From Acidobacteriota bacterium (GTDB taxonomy: Bacteria > Acidobacteriota > Terriglobia > Terriglobales > Acidobacteriaceae), in assembly GCA_003225005.1 (NCBI GenBank), contig QIAN01000282.1, positions 1 to 35,747 on the forward strand: DNA of 35,747 nucleotides, in the 5' to 3' direction. Under the pieces are notes generated by a model. That model was not told the origin of the DNA, did no database searches, and saw nothing but the letters and a program-made list of their open reading frames with translations. Positions 16,662-24,870 of the stretch are shown piece by piece (positions within the stretch are counted from its first letter, which is position 1; every line of letters begins with the position of its first letter). The translations under genes and the position numbers were made by a program.

Positions 16662-17072
16662 CTACGGGCTTTTCTCCCGATCTTTCAGCCGCCTCACGAA
16701 CTTTAACCCTGACCAGATCTCCGTCACCGCGCAAACCTTCACATCTACCAAGCCAGCAGCCAGCCCGATGGCACGGACCACATTTTCGTCGACATCCGTT
16801 GCCATGCCGGAGGTTTTCTTGGGCCAACTCACCCACAGCATTCCCGCTGAAGCCAGCTGTTCAGCGACCCGCGCAAATGCTTTGGGCAATGCGCCCTTCG
16901 ACTTCGTAAAAGCCATCGCAAAGTCGATAGGACCGCGCCTTGGAACCTCGCACTTCGCCAACTCCGCTTTTAATTCAGCACGGACGTCGGCCGGGGCATC
17001 TACCAGGCAAACGCGGAAGCCTTCCTTGATCCCCAGTTTTTTCGGAAGCGGAGTGCCTGAATATCCTGGCAT
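16662..17072 (-). CDS. DUF3052 family protein
   Basis: The 136-residue product begins MPGYSGTPLPKKLGIKEGFR, the conserved opening of DUF3052 proteins. It continues with FTKSKGALPKAFARVAEQLA and GMLWVSWPKKTSGMATDV, then VRAIGLAAGLVDVKVCAV and TEIWSGLKFVRR, covering the whole family length. These are small soluble proteins of unknown function found in actinobacteria and acidobacteria. The gene lies 79 bp downstream of the third VWFA gene on the same strand, but there is no sign that they work together. Confidence 0.88.
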   Translation of the reverse strand: MPGYSGTPLPKKLGIKEGFRVCLVDAPADVRAELKAELAKCEVPRRGPIDFAMAFTKSKGALPKAFARVAEQLASAGMLWVSWPKKTSGMATDVDENVVRAIGLAAGLVDVKVCAVTEIWSGLKFVRRLKDREKSP

Positions 17073-17151
17073 GACTTACTTGGTCGCGAAATGGCCTGCC
17101 CGAACTGTCCTGCGTTGGATAGGTTGGTGGAAGCCTGCACACGCAGGCTGC

Positions 17152-18213
17152 CTACTGCGCTGGTGCGTAGTACCCTCGCCGAGCCTTTACCCTCAAATTC
17201 TTGTGATCATTGGCCACGATTTCGATTGTACGGAAGTGGCCGTCTGCTTTAAAGTCTGCCGGCCTGTAGGAGAGGGCATACTGGCTGCGCAACTCCAGTT
17301 GGATTTCGCCAAATGCGTTGGCCACATCGCGCATTTGAAATGGAAAGAATGCTCGGCCCCCGGTAGCGTCGGCAATGCGCTCCAACACTTTGTCGCCCGT
17401 GCCCTTGGTTCCGCTGACGTTAGTGCTGATGGTGTACACGATCACATCAGCCCGCTCCGCCATCTCAATGGCCTCCTCGCGGGTTACATGACTGTGAGTG
17501 TCGTCGCCGTCGCTCACCAGAATGATCGCCCGACGTGTGGGTCCGGTATGCGGCACCTTCATCAGCTTGTCGCGGCACGTGTAGAACAAGGCATCGAATA
17601 GAGCCGTCCCGCCACCCGGACGCAGTTCACGCACTCCGCGCGCCAAGGCTTCTGTATTGTCGGTGAAATCCTGGGTGACATCCGGGGTGTCGTCAAATCC
17701 GATCACCACGGCCAGATCATACCGGGGACGCACCGTCTGGCTCAAAAACTCAATTGCCGCTTGCTGCTCGAACTTAAAGCGGTCACGCACCGAATTGCTC
17801 GCGTCAATCAGCAAGCCGACCTGCAGCGGGAGGTTGGTTTCATTGTGAAAGCTGCGCACTTCTTCGACGGGCTTTTTATCATCTACCACTCGGAAGTCAG
17901 TTTGCTTCAAGTCAGTTATGTGCCGCCCGTGCTTGTCGGTCACAGTAAACACTACATTCACTTCGTTGGTGGTGGTCCGGATCTTGGGAATCTCTGATTC
18001 TGCGGGACGCGTTTGTTCCTGCGTGCTTGCAGCAGAGGGTTGCGGCGCTGGCTTCTCCTCTGCGCTTGCCGGGGCCGGCGGTGCTTGCGAATCCTGCAGG
18101 GGACTAGTCGACTGAGAGGCCACTGCGGACCCCATTGGCAGGCCGAGGGCAAAAGCAACAAAGACAAGCCCAAGGGCCTTATTCCGAAAGGCCTTTTGCC
18201 AAAAGTGCTTCAT
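17152..18213 (-). CDS. Secreted VWFA-domain protein 3
   Basis: The 353-residue product has a signal peptide (KALGLVFVAFALGLPMGSAV), a Pro/Ala/Gln-rich linker to about residue 75, and an acidobacterial-type VWFA domain. The MIDAS is intact: DASNS in GLLIDASNSVRDRF, a threonine in GGGTALFDALF and an aspartate in ILVSDGDDTHSH. The end (LELRSQYALSYRPAD, RVKARRGYYAPAQ) matches the two VWFA proteins at 7152-9776. Its ATG lies eight bases after TATAAT, suggesting a nearly leaderless transcript. Confidence 0.9.
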   Translation of the reverse strand: MKHFWQKAFRNKALGLVFVAFALGLPMGSAVASQSTSPLQDSQAPPAPASAEEKPAPQPSAASTQEQTRPAESEIPKIRTTTNEVNVVFTVTDKHGRHITDLKQTDFRVVDDKKPVEEVRSFHNETNLPLQVGLLIDASNSVRDRFKFEQQAAIEFLSQTVRPRYDLAVVIGFDDTPDVTQDFTDNTEALARGVRELRPGGGTALFDALFYTCRDKLMKVPHTGPTRRAIILVSDGDDTHSHVTREEAIEMAERADVIVYTISTNVSGTKGTGDKVLERIADATGGRAFFPFQMRDVANAFGEIQLELRSQYALSYRPADFKADGHFRTIEIVANDHKNLRVKARRGYYAPAQ

Positions 18214-18221
18214 CCAACCCC

Positions 18222-18227
18222 ATTATA
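18222..18227 (-). promoter_or_regulatory. -10 box of the third VWFA gene
   Basis: A perfect TATAAT on the minus strand ends 8 nt before ATG 18213. No good -35 hexamer lies 16-18 bp upstream. If used, the transcript would start within a couple of bases of the start codon. Confidence 0.45.
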
Positions 18228-18360
18228 TCCGCAGCCGCACCATCCCGATTCCCTGCCGATCTTCGCTCTGTGCCACGGCGGCGACTGAATGCAGGCTGAC
18301 AGTTGGAAAGCGCGCAAAAGCCCATGTCTTCCGCATTCTCGATAGGCTTTGATGGCGTTG

Positions 18361-19383
18361 CTACTTCCCGGTCAGCTTTGCTAAAAACTCCCGCAACTCC
18401 TCCGGCAGTTCGCTCTTCAATCCCATATTTTCACCGGTCCGGGGATGCCGCAACTCCAGTTCCGCTGCATGCAAAAAATTCCGCCGTAATGACATTGCTC
18501 CCGCAGGGCCGCGTATCTGCCGGGGCGCTCCGTACGTGGCATCCCCCACAACCGGGTAACCGAGCGAAGCCAAGTGCACGCGAATCTGATGCGTCCTGCC
18601 GGTCTCGATTTTCACTTCGAGTAGAGTGAATTTGCCGAACGCGGTTTCTATACGTCGAGCCACTCGGTAATGCGTGATCGCTTGCCGCCCGCTGGACAGC
18701 CGTGTGGTCATTCGAATTCTCCGCACAGGATCGCGGCTTATGTCTTTGGAGACCGTTCCCCGCTCCGCCTTAACCCGTCCGTGCACCAAGGCCACATAAG
18801 CCTTCTGCACTTCGCGACGAGCAAATTGTGCCGCCAGCTTGCGATGCGCCTCATCATTCTTGGCCACCACGATCAATCCGCTGGTCTCTTTGTCGAGACG
18901 ATGCACAATGCCCGGCCGCAACTCTCCGCCGACGCCGGAGAGGCGGGCGAAGTGATGAAGCAGTGCATTCACCAGCGTCCCCCGATTGCGTTTGTCTTCG
19001 GTGGCCCCAGCCCCCACGTGAACCATCATTCCGGCAGGCTTGTTAATGACCGCAAGATCGTCATCCTCGTAGACAATGTCGAGCGGGATATCTTCGGCCA
19101 TTGCTCGTAGCGGCGGTCGCTGAGCTTCTCCCAGCACGCTGATGCGTTCGTCGCCGTGAAGCTTGAGCGAGGCTTTAGCGGCGGCGTCGTTTACCAAAAC
19201 TTTCTCTTCAGAGATCAGTTCCTGCACCCGCGCTCGGCTCACAGCTTCAAGCCGTGCAGCAAGAAACTGATCCAGCCGCTTGCCGGCATCTTCAGGCACA
19301 ACGGAAATAAGGATGGGGAACCCTTCGGGCATTCGCTGGAGAATACTACACACTGTCTTGCAAGACGGTTCAGCGCGTGGCAT
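18361..19383 (-). CDS. rluD: Ribosomal large-subunit pseudouridine synthase, RluD type
   Basis: The protein has an N-terminal S4 RNA-binding domain (AGKRLDQFLAARL ... SRARVQELISEEKVLVND) followed by the RluA/RluC/RluD catalytic domain. The signature HRLDKETSGLIVVAKN contains the catalytic aspartate, D164 in this numbering. Later motifs are KAYVALVHG, ETGRTHQIRVHLA and GYPVVGDATYG. It converts specific uridines of 23S rRNA to pseudouridine; assignment to RluD rather than RluC rests on the S4 domain and overall length. The start is uncertain: ATG 19383 gives 340 residues, and ATG 19332 gives 323 residues beginning nearer the S4 domain. Neither has a clear Shine-Dalgarno site. Confidence 0.9.
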   Translation of the reverse strand: MPRAEPSCKTVCSILQRMPEGFPILISVVPEDAGKRLDQFLAARLEAVSRARVQELISEEKVLVNDAAAKASLKLHGDERISVLGEAQRPPLRAMAEDIPLDIVYEDDDLAVINKPAGMMVHVGAGATEDKRNRGTLVNALLHHFARLSGVGGELRPGIVHRLDKETSGLIVVAKNDEAHRKLAAQFARREVQKAYVALVHGRVKAERGTVSKDISRDPVRRIRMTTRLSSGRQAITHYRVARRIETAFGKFTLLEVKIETGRTHQIRVHLASLGYPVVGDATYGAPRQIRGPAGAMSLRRNFLHAAELELRHPRTGENMGLKSELPEELREFLAKLTGK

Positions 19384-19585
19384 TGATCACTCGCGTGATG
19401 GTTTACATCAGGTGTGCCTTCGCGTCTGGGTGGGTTAGTTCCGGATTTCGACGATCAGATGTGTTCCGTCGCAACTCGTGAGGCATTGGCAAGGGCACGA
19501 GAACATCCGGCCAGACTGGACCGAATCGTCCGCAAAATGGAAAGTACTTGCTGAAATCGTCATTCCACCAGTAATTCTGAGTTGA

Positions 19586-20398
19586 CTACCGCGTCGCTCC
19601 CACCGCCTGCGCTGGCAATGTCTTTGACCCTGGACGCCACCACCAGATCAGTCCACCGGCGATCACCAGGCCTATCGCAATCAACTGCGTTCCGCTCATG
19701 GCACCGCCGAACACCGACCCGCGCCCCGGATCGTCACGCAAATACTCGAGGAAGAAACGCGCAATTCCGTAGATGAACAGGAAGGCGCCAAAGACCTGCC
19801 CGTCAAACTTTCGACGCTTCAGCAACCACATCAGAAAGAAGAAATTCGCCAGTTCGACCGCCGACTCGAAAAGTTGAGTGGGCTCCAGCGGCACGTTCAA
19901 TGGCGTTCCCGTAATCCGATTCGCCAATGGATTGGTGAAGACCACCCCCCACAAATGATGAGTCTGTTTGCCGTAGCAGCATCCGGCTGCGAAGCACCCA
20001 ATGCGCCCAATCGCATGCCCGAGCGCCAGGCCCGGAGCAAAGGCATCGCAAGTTCCCAGCGCGGGCATGTGATGCTTGCGCACGTACCAGGCCGCGGCAG
20101 CGAATGCCGCGATCAGTCCACCTGAAAAAACTCCGCCGGCCTGTAGCGTGCTAATGCTGAAAATCTCGCGTGGATTCGCCGCATAGATGCTCCAATCATT
20201 GATGATGTAGAGTACCTTCGCGCCCACAATCCCGCACAGAACAACCAGAATGCCCAGGTTCCATGCTTCTTCCGGATCTATTCCCAGCTTCTGCGAATTG
20301 CGCACGCTGATCCAGAGGCCGATGAGGACGCCGAGAGCAACGAGAAAGCCGTAGGTCGGCAGAAAAAAGCGCCCGAAATGCACTAGTTGTGGGTACAC
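19586..20398 (-). CDS. lgt: Prolipoprotein diacylglyceryl transferase
   Basis: Lgt moves diacylglycerol from phosphatidylglycerol to the lipobox cysteine of prolipoproteins, the first step of lipoprotein maturation in the inner membrane. The 270-residue protein has about seven membrane helices. It also has the conserved opening FLPTYGFLVALG, the core HAIGRIGCFAAGCCYGKQT, then PTQLFESAVELANFF and FLIYGIARFFLEYLRDD-like blocks (FLFIYGIARFFLEYLRDD). A GTG at 20398 starts the frame. It stands as a single gene. Confidence 0.95.
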   Translation of the reverse strand: MYPQLVHFGRFFLPTYGFLVALGVLIGLWISVRNSQKLGIDPEEAWNLGILVVLCGIVGAKVLYIINDWSIYAANPREIFSISTLQAGGVFSGGLIAAFAAAAWYVRKHHMPALGTCDAFAPGLALGHAIGRIGCFAAGCCYGKQTHHLWGVVFTNPLANRITGTPLNVPLEPTQLFESAVELANFFFLMWLLKRRKFDGQVFGAFLFIYGIARFFLEYLRDDPGRGSVFGGAMSGTQLIAIGLVIAGGLIWWWRPGSKTLPAQAVGATR

Positions 20399-20482
20399 AG
20401 TTAGTTTGATGCGGAAAACGACGGAATCGCTACCTGATCAGTCTAGCAGGAACTCCAAGCTGCAGGGCAGCCGGCCTTGCAC

Positions 20483-20890
20483 CTAAGCGGCCTTCTCCGG
20501 ATGCTGAAAGCACAGCCCATATCCGTCGGGATCGATCACGGTCAACTGTTTCATCCCATAGTCGCGTATCACCGGCTTTTCTACGGCAACACCTTTCGAC
20601 CGTAAATATTCGTACGCCTCATCTACGTTGGGGCACCCGAAGAAAAGGGTGGTATCGCCATGCCCAGCCCGCCGGGTCGAATCGGGGACTGCGGGGCGCT
20701 CATCAGCTTCATAAGCCGTGTTCAGCATCAACGACGCGCCGGCCGCTTGAAGCAGGGCCCAGTCAAAGTGATCCCCGGGTCGCGATGACATGACGAGCTC
20801 GAAGCCCATGACGTCCCGATAGAATGCTACGGAGGTAGGCATGTCGAACACTTGGATGAGGGGAGTCAGCCCTGAAATTTTGATTTGCAT
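20483..20890 (-). CDS. VOC-family (glyoxalase/bleomycin-resistance-like) protein
   Basis: ATG 20890 is chosen because GGAG lies six bases upstream and the fold starts there (MQIKISGLTPLIQVFDM), giving 135 residues. The two beta-alpha-beta-beta-beta modules of the VOC fold are visible: VAFYRDVMGFELVMSSRPGD with ASLMLNTAYEADERP, then TTLFFGCPNVDEAYEYLRSK with KQLTVIDPDGYGLCFQHP. It could be a metal-dependent dioxygenase, lyase or drug-binding protein; nothing around it indicates the substrate. Confidence 0.88.
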   Translation of the reverse strand: MQIKISGLTPLIQVFDMPTSVAFYRDVMGFELVMSSRPGDHFDWALLQAAGASLMLNTAYEADERPAVPDSTRRAGHGDTTLFFGCPNVDEAYEYLRSKGVAVEKPVIRDYGMKQLTVIDPDGYGLCFQHPEKAA

Positions 20891-21599
20891 CGCGATCTCC
20901 CACCCTCGTCGCAGGTCTGACGGGGATGAGCCATGATGGCAAGCAGCGGCGATCAACTGCTGAATTGATCCAGCAAAAAAAATCAAGCCGACCCACTATG
21001 CCGTGTGACGGGCCGAGAATGAACCCGTCGGTAGACGTTGGGAACCCGCCGAGACCCTTTAGGCATCTCCGCATGACGGAGCGTCGCACACCGGATCCTA
21101 GTTCGAGTCGAGTCCCCGTTCATTCTGCATTGGTTCAAAAATCGGTGACCGCCATCACCAACCTGGCAGGCCGGCTTTCAGGTTGGATGGTAGGCAAATC
21201 CCCGCGGATGCGCAAGAGGCGAGAGTGAAATAGTTGGCAGGGCGCTTGCAACTAAAGTAATGGAAGGTCCGGATTCACGCTTGCCCGCCAGAGTCTTTCT
21301 CAGACCGTACAACGCTTTCCAGCAGAGTATTCTTGGAGCTTCTAACTAACAACTCCGCACAATACGTCTGAGGGTCTTACACAGGGGAACTGGGTAGTCA
21401 CAATTGAAAGACGGTCGGCCGCTGGACACCGCCAGCGGGCGTGAACCTGCGCGACCCGACATCAGAACACCTACTTGCCAGCGTTGACCAAGCTGATGCA
21501 GTCACCTTGGTCCTTGAATGTCCGCGGAATCGTGAAGGCACTGATTCTTATTGGTTGGAGGGCCAATTCCCGGGGTCATTGCCACTCCAAAAGGGGGCC
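20891..21599. other. Non-coding stretch of about 700 bp
   Basis: Short frames on both strands show no family features or ribosome-binding sites. I see no tRNA, repeat array or insertion-sequence end. It leads into the decayed YVTN gene and may be part of the same degraded region. Confidence 0.45.
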
Positions 21600-22026
21600 C
21601 TACCCAACCCTTACCGTGTCAACCACGGTGTTACTCGCCGTATCGATCACTGAGACGGTACTTCCGCCGCTACTCGTCCGTACGCGCGGCCGTCCGGGGT
21701 GATCGCGACCACCAAAGGGGACGCTCCCAACTGCTATGTGGCAATCACCGTATTGCTCGCCGTGTCGATTACCGAGACGGAGGAGCCGAACACATTCGTC
21801 ACATAGGCGCGGATTCCGTTTAGGAGTCATGGCCCCAGGGATTCTCAGCTGATACCGTTGTGCTGGTTCCCGCTCTGGTCAATAGCCCGAGGGGCGAAAT
21901 CGTTTACGGTCTGCAGGCGAACGACTTCATCGTTGAAGTTCGATTGAGTACAGAGGGTTGTTTCCTGAGCGCCAACGCTCCCTGCGACTAACGCGAGTAA
22001 TAAGATAATAAAAACGGAAGGGGTGC
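21600..22026 (-). pseudogene. Decayed YVTN beta-propeller protein gene
   Basis: Minus-strand translation gives a signal-peptide-like segment without a start codon (PSVFIILLLALVAGSVGAQE, about 21957-22026), then a frame that stops at 21845. Two YVTN repeat pieces follow in different frames: RAYVTNVFGSSVSVIDTASN with TVIAT then a stop, and VAITPDGRAY interrupted by a one-base loss before GGSTVSVIDTASNTVVDTV. Stops and frame changes show the gene is dead. Intact relatives are secreted seven-bladed propellers. The gene ends just downstream of zapA. Confidence 0.7.
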
Positions 22027-22036
22027 TCTTCGCAGA

Positions 22037-22372
22037 TCACCCTGCCTTGCGGACATCCCCCAATACCTGATCCAGAGCCTGCGCCAGTTGGTGGGCGCGC
22101 TGCCGGTAGTCCGAACTCCCGTTATCCTGCCTGCGCTTTAAGAGATGGTACTCATCGGCAATGTTCAGCGCCGCCAACACTGCCAGCCGCACCGTGTCAA
22201 TCGTATTCGTCGCCTCGGCCACGGCCCGCATCTTCGCGTCCACGTATTCCGCCAGATTCAGAATGTATTCCGGATCTGACCCGCGCAAGTTATAGGCCTG
22301 GTCGAAAATTTCTACCCGCACGCTCGCGTTCTGAGCGTCTTTGACCGGATTCTGTTTGCTTATCGAAGCCAT
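22037..22372 (-). CDS. zapA: Cell division protein ZapA
   Basis: Starting at ATG 22372, the 111-residue product has the ZapA pattern: VRVEIFDQAYNLRGSDPEYI (the conserved I-x-(D/G)-x2-Y-x-(I/L)-x3 strand), LAEYVDAKMRAVAEATNT, then RLAVLAALNIADEYHLLKR and a C-terminal helix. ZapA binds and bundles FtsZ filaments at the division site. A longer reading upstream is low-complexity and rejected. The gene is 86 bp downstream of a coiled-coil gene on the same strand, a typical pairing in which the upstream partner is ZapB-like. Confidence 0.88.
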   Translation of the reverse strand: MASISKQNPVKDAQNASVRVEIFDQAYNLRGSDPEYILNLAEYVDAKMRAVAEATNTIDTVRLAVLAALNIADEYHLLKRRQDNGSSDYRQRAHQLAQALDQVLGDVRKAG

Positions 22373-22458
22373 GTCGGATTCACCCTCCGCACCGCAGAAT
22401 CTCAGGCTTTTCCTGCACTCGCTACGGAAGTCCTGCGCGCTGTGCGAGACTCGGACTT

Positions 22459-22755
22459 CTAGCTCGCCGCCTGCTCTTGCGCAATCGCCTCTATCTGCTC
22501 CAGCATCTTCTCCACTCGGTTGCGGATCTCTTCCCGTTCCTTGCGCAACTGCACCGTCTCCCGGCGCAGCACCTGCAACTGTTCGTCGCGCTCGTCCAGT
22601 TGCTGCCGCAATCGTCCGGCATCGCATTCCGCCGACGCCTGGGCCTGCCGCGCCGCCTTCACCATCTCAATCGTGCGGTAAACTTTCTCTTCCAGCGCCT
22701 CAAAATCATCCGCCTGAACCTGCTCCGCCAACCCATCCACCGCCTTTAAAGCCAT
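22459..22755 (-). CDS. ZapB-like coiled-coil protein
   Basis: From ATG 22755 the product is 98 residues and almost wholly coiled coil: DDFEALEEKVYRTIEMVKAA, then RLRQQLDERDEQLQVLRRET and REEIRNRVEKMLEQIEAIAQ. Length and heptad pattern fit ZapB-like division proteins, and the position immediately upstream of zapA supports that. AAGGA lies 11 nt upstream, a rather long spacing, and TATACT about 40 bp upstream may be its -10 box. The family call is by architecture and context only. Confidence 0.75.
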   Translation of the reverse strand: MALKAVDGLAEQVQADDFEALEEKVYRTIEMVKAARQAQASAECDAGRLRQQLDERDEQLQVLRRETVQLRKEREEIRNRVEKMLEQIEAIAQEQAAS

Positions 22756-22830
22756 GATTGCACTTTTCCTTGGAGATTGTTCGTTCTTCTCCGCAGTATA
22801 CTCCAGATCTTTGTGGATTGAGCATGCCCC

Positions 22831-22850
22831 ATGACCCCCCATGACCCCCC
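22831..22850. repeat. Two tandem copies of a 10-bp unit, ATGACCCCCC
   Basis: The unit lies at 22831-22840 and 22841-22850, between the divergent zapB-like and sodC genes. A short homopolymer-containing repeat of this kind is prone to slippage and sits just upstream of the sodC promoter region. Confidence 0.8.
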
Positions 22851-22877
22851 GCGTGGTCTTGTCACGACGAAATTCGC

Positions 22878-22883
22878 TATAAT
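22878..22883 (+). promoter_or_regulatory. -10 box of sodC, leaderless arrangement
   Basis: A perfect TATAAT ends 6 nt before the sodC ATG at 22890, so the predicted transcription start is the start codon itself. A TTGTCA hexamer lies 13 bp upstream, too close for an ideal -35. There is no Shine-Dalgarno sequence before this ATG. Confidence 0.55.
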
Positions 22884-22889
22884 CCCCGC

Positions 22890-23405
22890 ATGAAAAATCT
22901 GGTGTGGTCCTCCATCGCACTCCCGGTGGTTCTGGCCATCGCCGCGCTCCCCAGCGCCGCCAAAACCAAAGTCGAACTCAAGGACGCTCAAGGCCAGGCC
23001 GTAGGCACAGTCATCCTTTGGGAGCAGGGATCAGGTGTCGGCCTCCAGCTTCATCTTCACGGTCTTCCGCCCGGCGAGCACGCCATTCATTTCCATCAGA
23101 ATTCCAAATGCGATGCGCCGGATTTCAAATCAGCCGGCCCGCATTTCAATCCGGATGGGAAAAAGCACGGTTTGGAAAATCCCGAAGGCCACCATGCCGG
23201 TGACATGCCGAACTTCACTGTCGACGCGAAAGGCAAAGCCGATGCCAAGCTCGGGAACAAGGATGTGAACCTCGGCGCCGACGCCCACTCACTGTTCAGC
23301 AACGGAGGCACCGCGCTCGTCGTCCACGCCAAAGCCGACGATATGAAAACTGATCCTTCGGGCAACTCCGGCGACCGCATTGCCTGCGGCGTAGTCACGA
23401 AGTAA
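22890..23405 (+). CDS. sodC: Superoxide dismutase [Cu-Zn], periplasmic
   Basis: SodC converts superoxide to oxygen and hydrogen peroxide. The 171-residue precursor has a signal peptide (VWSSIALPVVLAIAALPSAA). The mature domain shows the copper/zinc ligands: GEHAIHFHQNSKC, GPHFNPDGKKHG, ENPEGHHAGDMPN and the late ALVVHAKADDMKTDPSGNSG. It also has the cysteine pair, of which DRIACGVV is the second. All expected histidines appear present, so it should be active. It is preceded by a TATAAT immediately upstream and no ribosome-binding site. It converges on the downstream aminotransferase. Confidence 0.93.
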   Translation: MKNLVWSSIALPVVLAIAALPSAAKTKVELKDAQGQAVGTVILWEQGSGVGLQLHLHGLPPGEHAIHFHQNSKCDAPDFKSAGPHFNPDGKKHGLENPEGHHAGDMPNFTVDAKGKADAKLGNKDVNLGADAHSLFSNGGTALVVHAKADDMKTDPSGNSGDRIACGVVTK

Positions 23406-23455
23406 GTAAGCACCTCTTGGACGATGGTTGGTGGCAACGCACGACTCGTGTGGGA

Positions 23456-23472
23456 ACAGCCGCCACGGCTGT
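23456..23472. terminator. Short hairpin between convergent genes
   Basis: ACAGCCG-CCA-CGGCTGT is a perfect 7-bp stem with a 3-base loop, in the 93-bp gap between the ends of sodC and the aminotransferase. No T-run follows on either strand, so the terminator role is tentative. Confidence 0.4.
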
Positions 23473-23498
23473 CCACTGAGCGCAGCGAGGAGCTTGCG

Positions 23499-24713
23499 TT
23501 ACTTCCGCACCCGCAATTTCCCCAACCTCTCCGCCGCCGCGTCCAGCGTCTCCGGCTTCTTGCAAAAGGCAAAGCGCACTTGCCGCGCCCCATCGCGCGG
23601 ATCGTGATAAAAACTCGACCCCGGCACCGCCGCCACCCCCACTTCCCGCACCAGATATTTTGTGAACTCCAAGTCGTCCGCAAATCCAAACGCCCCAATA
23701 TCCGTCATCACGTAATACGCTCCCCGAGGAAGAAAGCACTGGAAGCCTGCCGTCTCCAGCGCGGGCACCAAGTGATCCCGTCTCACACGGTATCCCTCTG
23801 CCAATTTCGCATAATATTCCGCCGGCAAACTCAGGGCCGTCGCGCCCGCCTCCTGCAACGGCGCCGGTGCTCCCACGGTCAAAAAATCATGCACCTTGCG
23901 GATCGCGTTCGTGATCTTTTCAGGCGCCACCGCCCAGCCCACGCGCCATCCCGTCACGCTGTATGTCTTCGACATTCCGTTAATCGTCACCGCCCGCTCG
24001 CGCATGCCGTCCAGCGACGCCAGGGAAATATGACGCGTCCCGTCATACAAAATGTGCTCGTAGATCTCATCCGTGATTGCTAGTACGTCGAACTCCACGC
24101 ACAAATCACGAATCAACTTCAACTCCTCCTGCATAAACACTTTCCCCGTCGGATTGTTCGGAGTATTCACAATGATCGCTTTCGTGTTTCGGTGGAACGC
24201 CGCTCGCAGTTCCTTTTCATCCAACGTCCACTCGCCGGCCGCCTCCGCCGGCGGACGCAGCTTGACAAACCGCGGCCGCGCCCCGCTTAGCACCGAATCC
24301 GGCCCATAGTTCTCATAGAATGGCTCGAAGATTATGACCTCATCCCCGGCGTTGCAGACCGCCAGCAAAGTCGAAATCATTGCCTCGGTCGATCCGCAAC
24401 ACACCGTCACCTCTTTTTCCGGATCAACGGAAATCCCTTGCCACACGCCCATCTGGCGCGCGATCGCATTGCGCAGATTCTTCGATCCCCAGGTGATGGC
24501 GTACTGGTTCACATCGCCCGCAATGGCCTGCTGGGCTGCCTGCTTGATCTCAGCGGGTGCCGGGAAGTCGGGGAAGCCCTGCGCCAGGTTCACCGCCCCA
24601 TGCAGCATCGCCTGGCGCGTCATCTCCCGAATTACCGACTCGGTGAAATGTGAGGTCTTATCGCTGAGAAATTGTTTGCGCTGATTGGATGGAGAAGAGA
24701 TTACATCCGCCAT
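23499..24713 (-). CDS. Class I PLP-dependent aminotransferase, kynurenine/methionine type
   Basis: The 404-residue enzyme has the class I signature with PLP lysine K249 (NGMSKTYSVTGWRVGW). It also has VNLAQGFPDFPAP near the N-terminus, NQYAITWGSKNLRNAIA, FEPFYENYGPD, TPNNPTGKVF, DEIYEHILYDG and a C-terminal VRFAFCKKPETLDAA. The opening and FYENYGPD resemble the kynurenine-oxoglutarate/methionine aminotransferase branch (YbdL-like). ATG 24713 has no Shine-Dalgarno site, and a TAATCT lies about eight bases upstream. Substrate specificity is not certain from sequence. Confidence 0.88.
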   Translation of the reverse strand: MADVISSPSNQRKQFLSDKTSHFTESVIREMTRQAMLHGAVNLAQGFPDFPAPAEIKQAAQQAIAGDVNQYAITWGSKNLRNAIARQMGVWQGISVDPEKEVTVCCGSTEAMISTLLAVCNAGDEVIIFEPFYENYGPDSVLSGARPRFVKLRPPAEAAGEWTLDEKELRAAFHRNTKAIIVNTPNNPTGKVFMQEELKLIRDLCVEFDVLAITDEIYEHILYDGTRHISLASLDGMRERAVTINGMSKTYSVTGWRVGWAVAPEKITNAIRKVHDFLTVGAPAPLQEAGATALSLPAEYYAKLAEGYRVRRDHLVPALETAGFQCFLPRGAYYVMTDIGAFGFADDLEFTKYLVREVGVAAVPGSSFYHDPRDGARQVRFAFCKKPETLDAAAERLGKLRVRK

Positions 24714-24870
24714 AGCTGGCAGATTAGCACAGGAGATTCATTACAACTTGTCATCCTAGCGAAGCATTTGCTATCGCGAAGCGAAAGCCAATACGCAGTC
24801 GAAAGCCTGCCCGGAGCGAAGCCGAAGCGGACCCCTTACCCGCATACGGTCGCGACCTCGCAAGGAGTTT

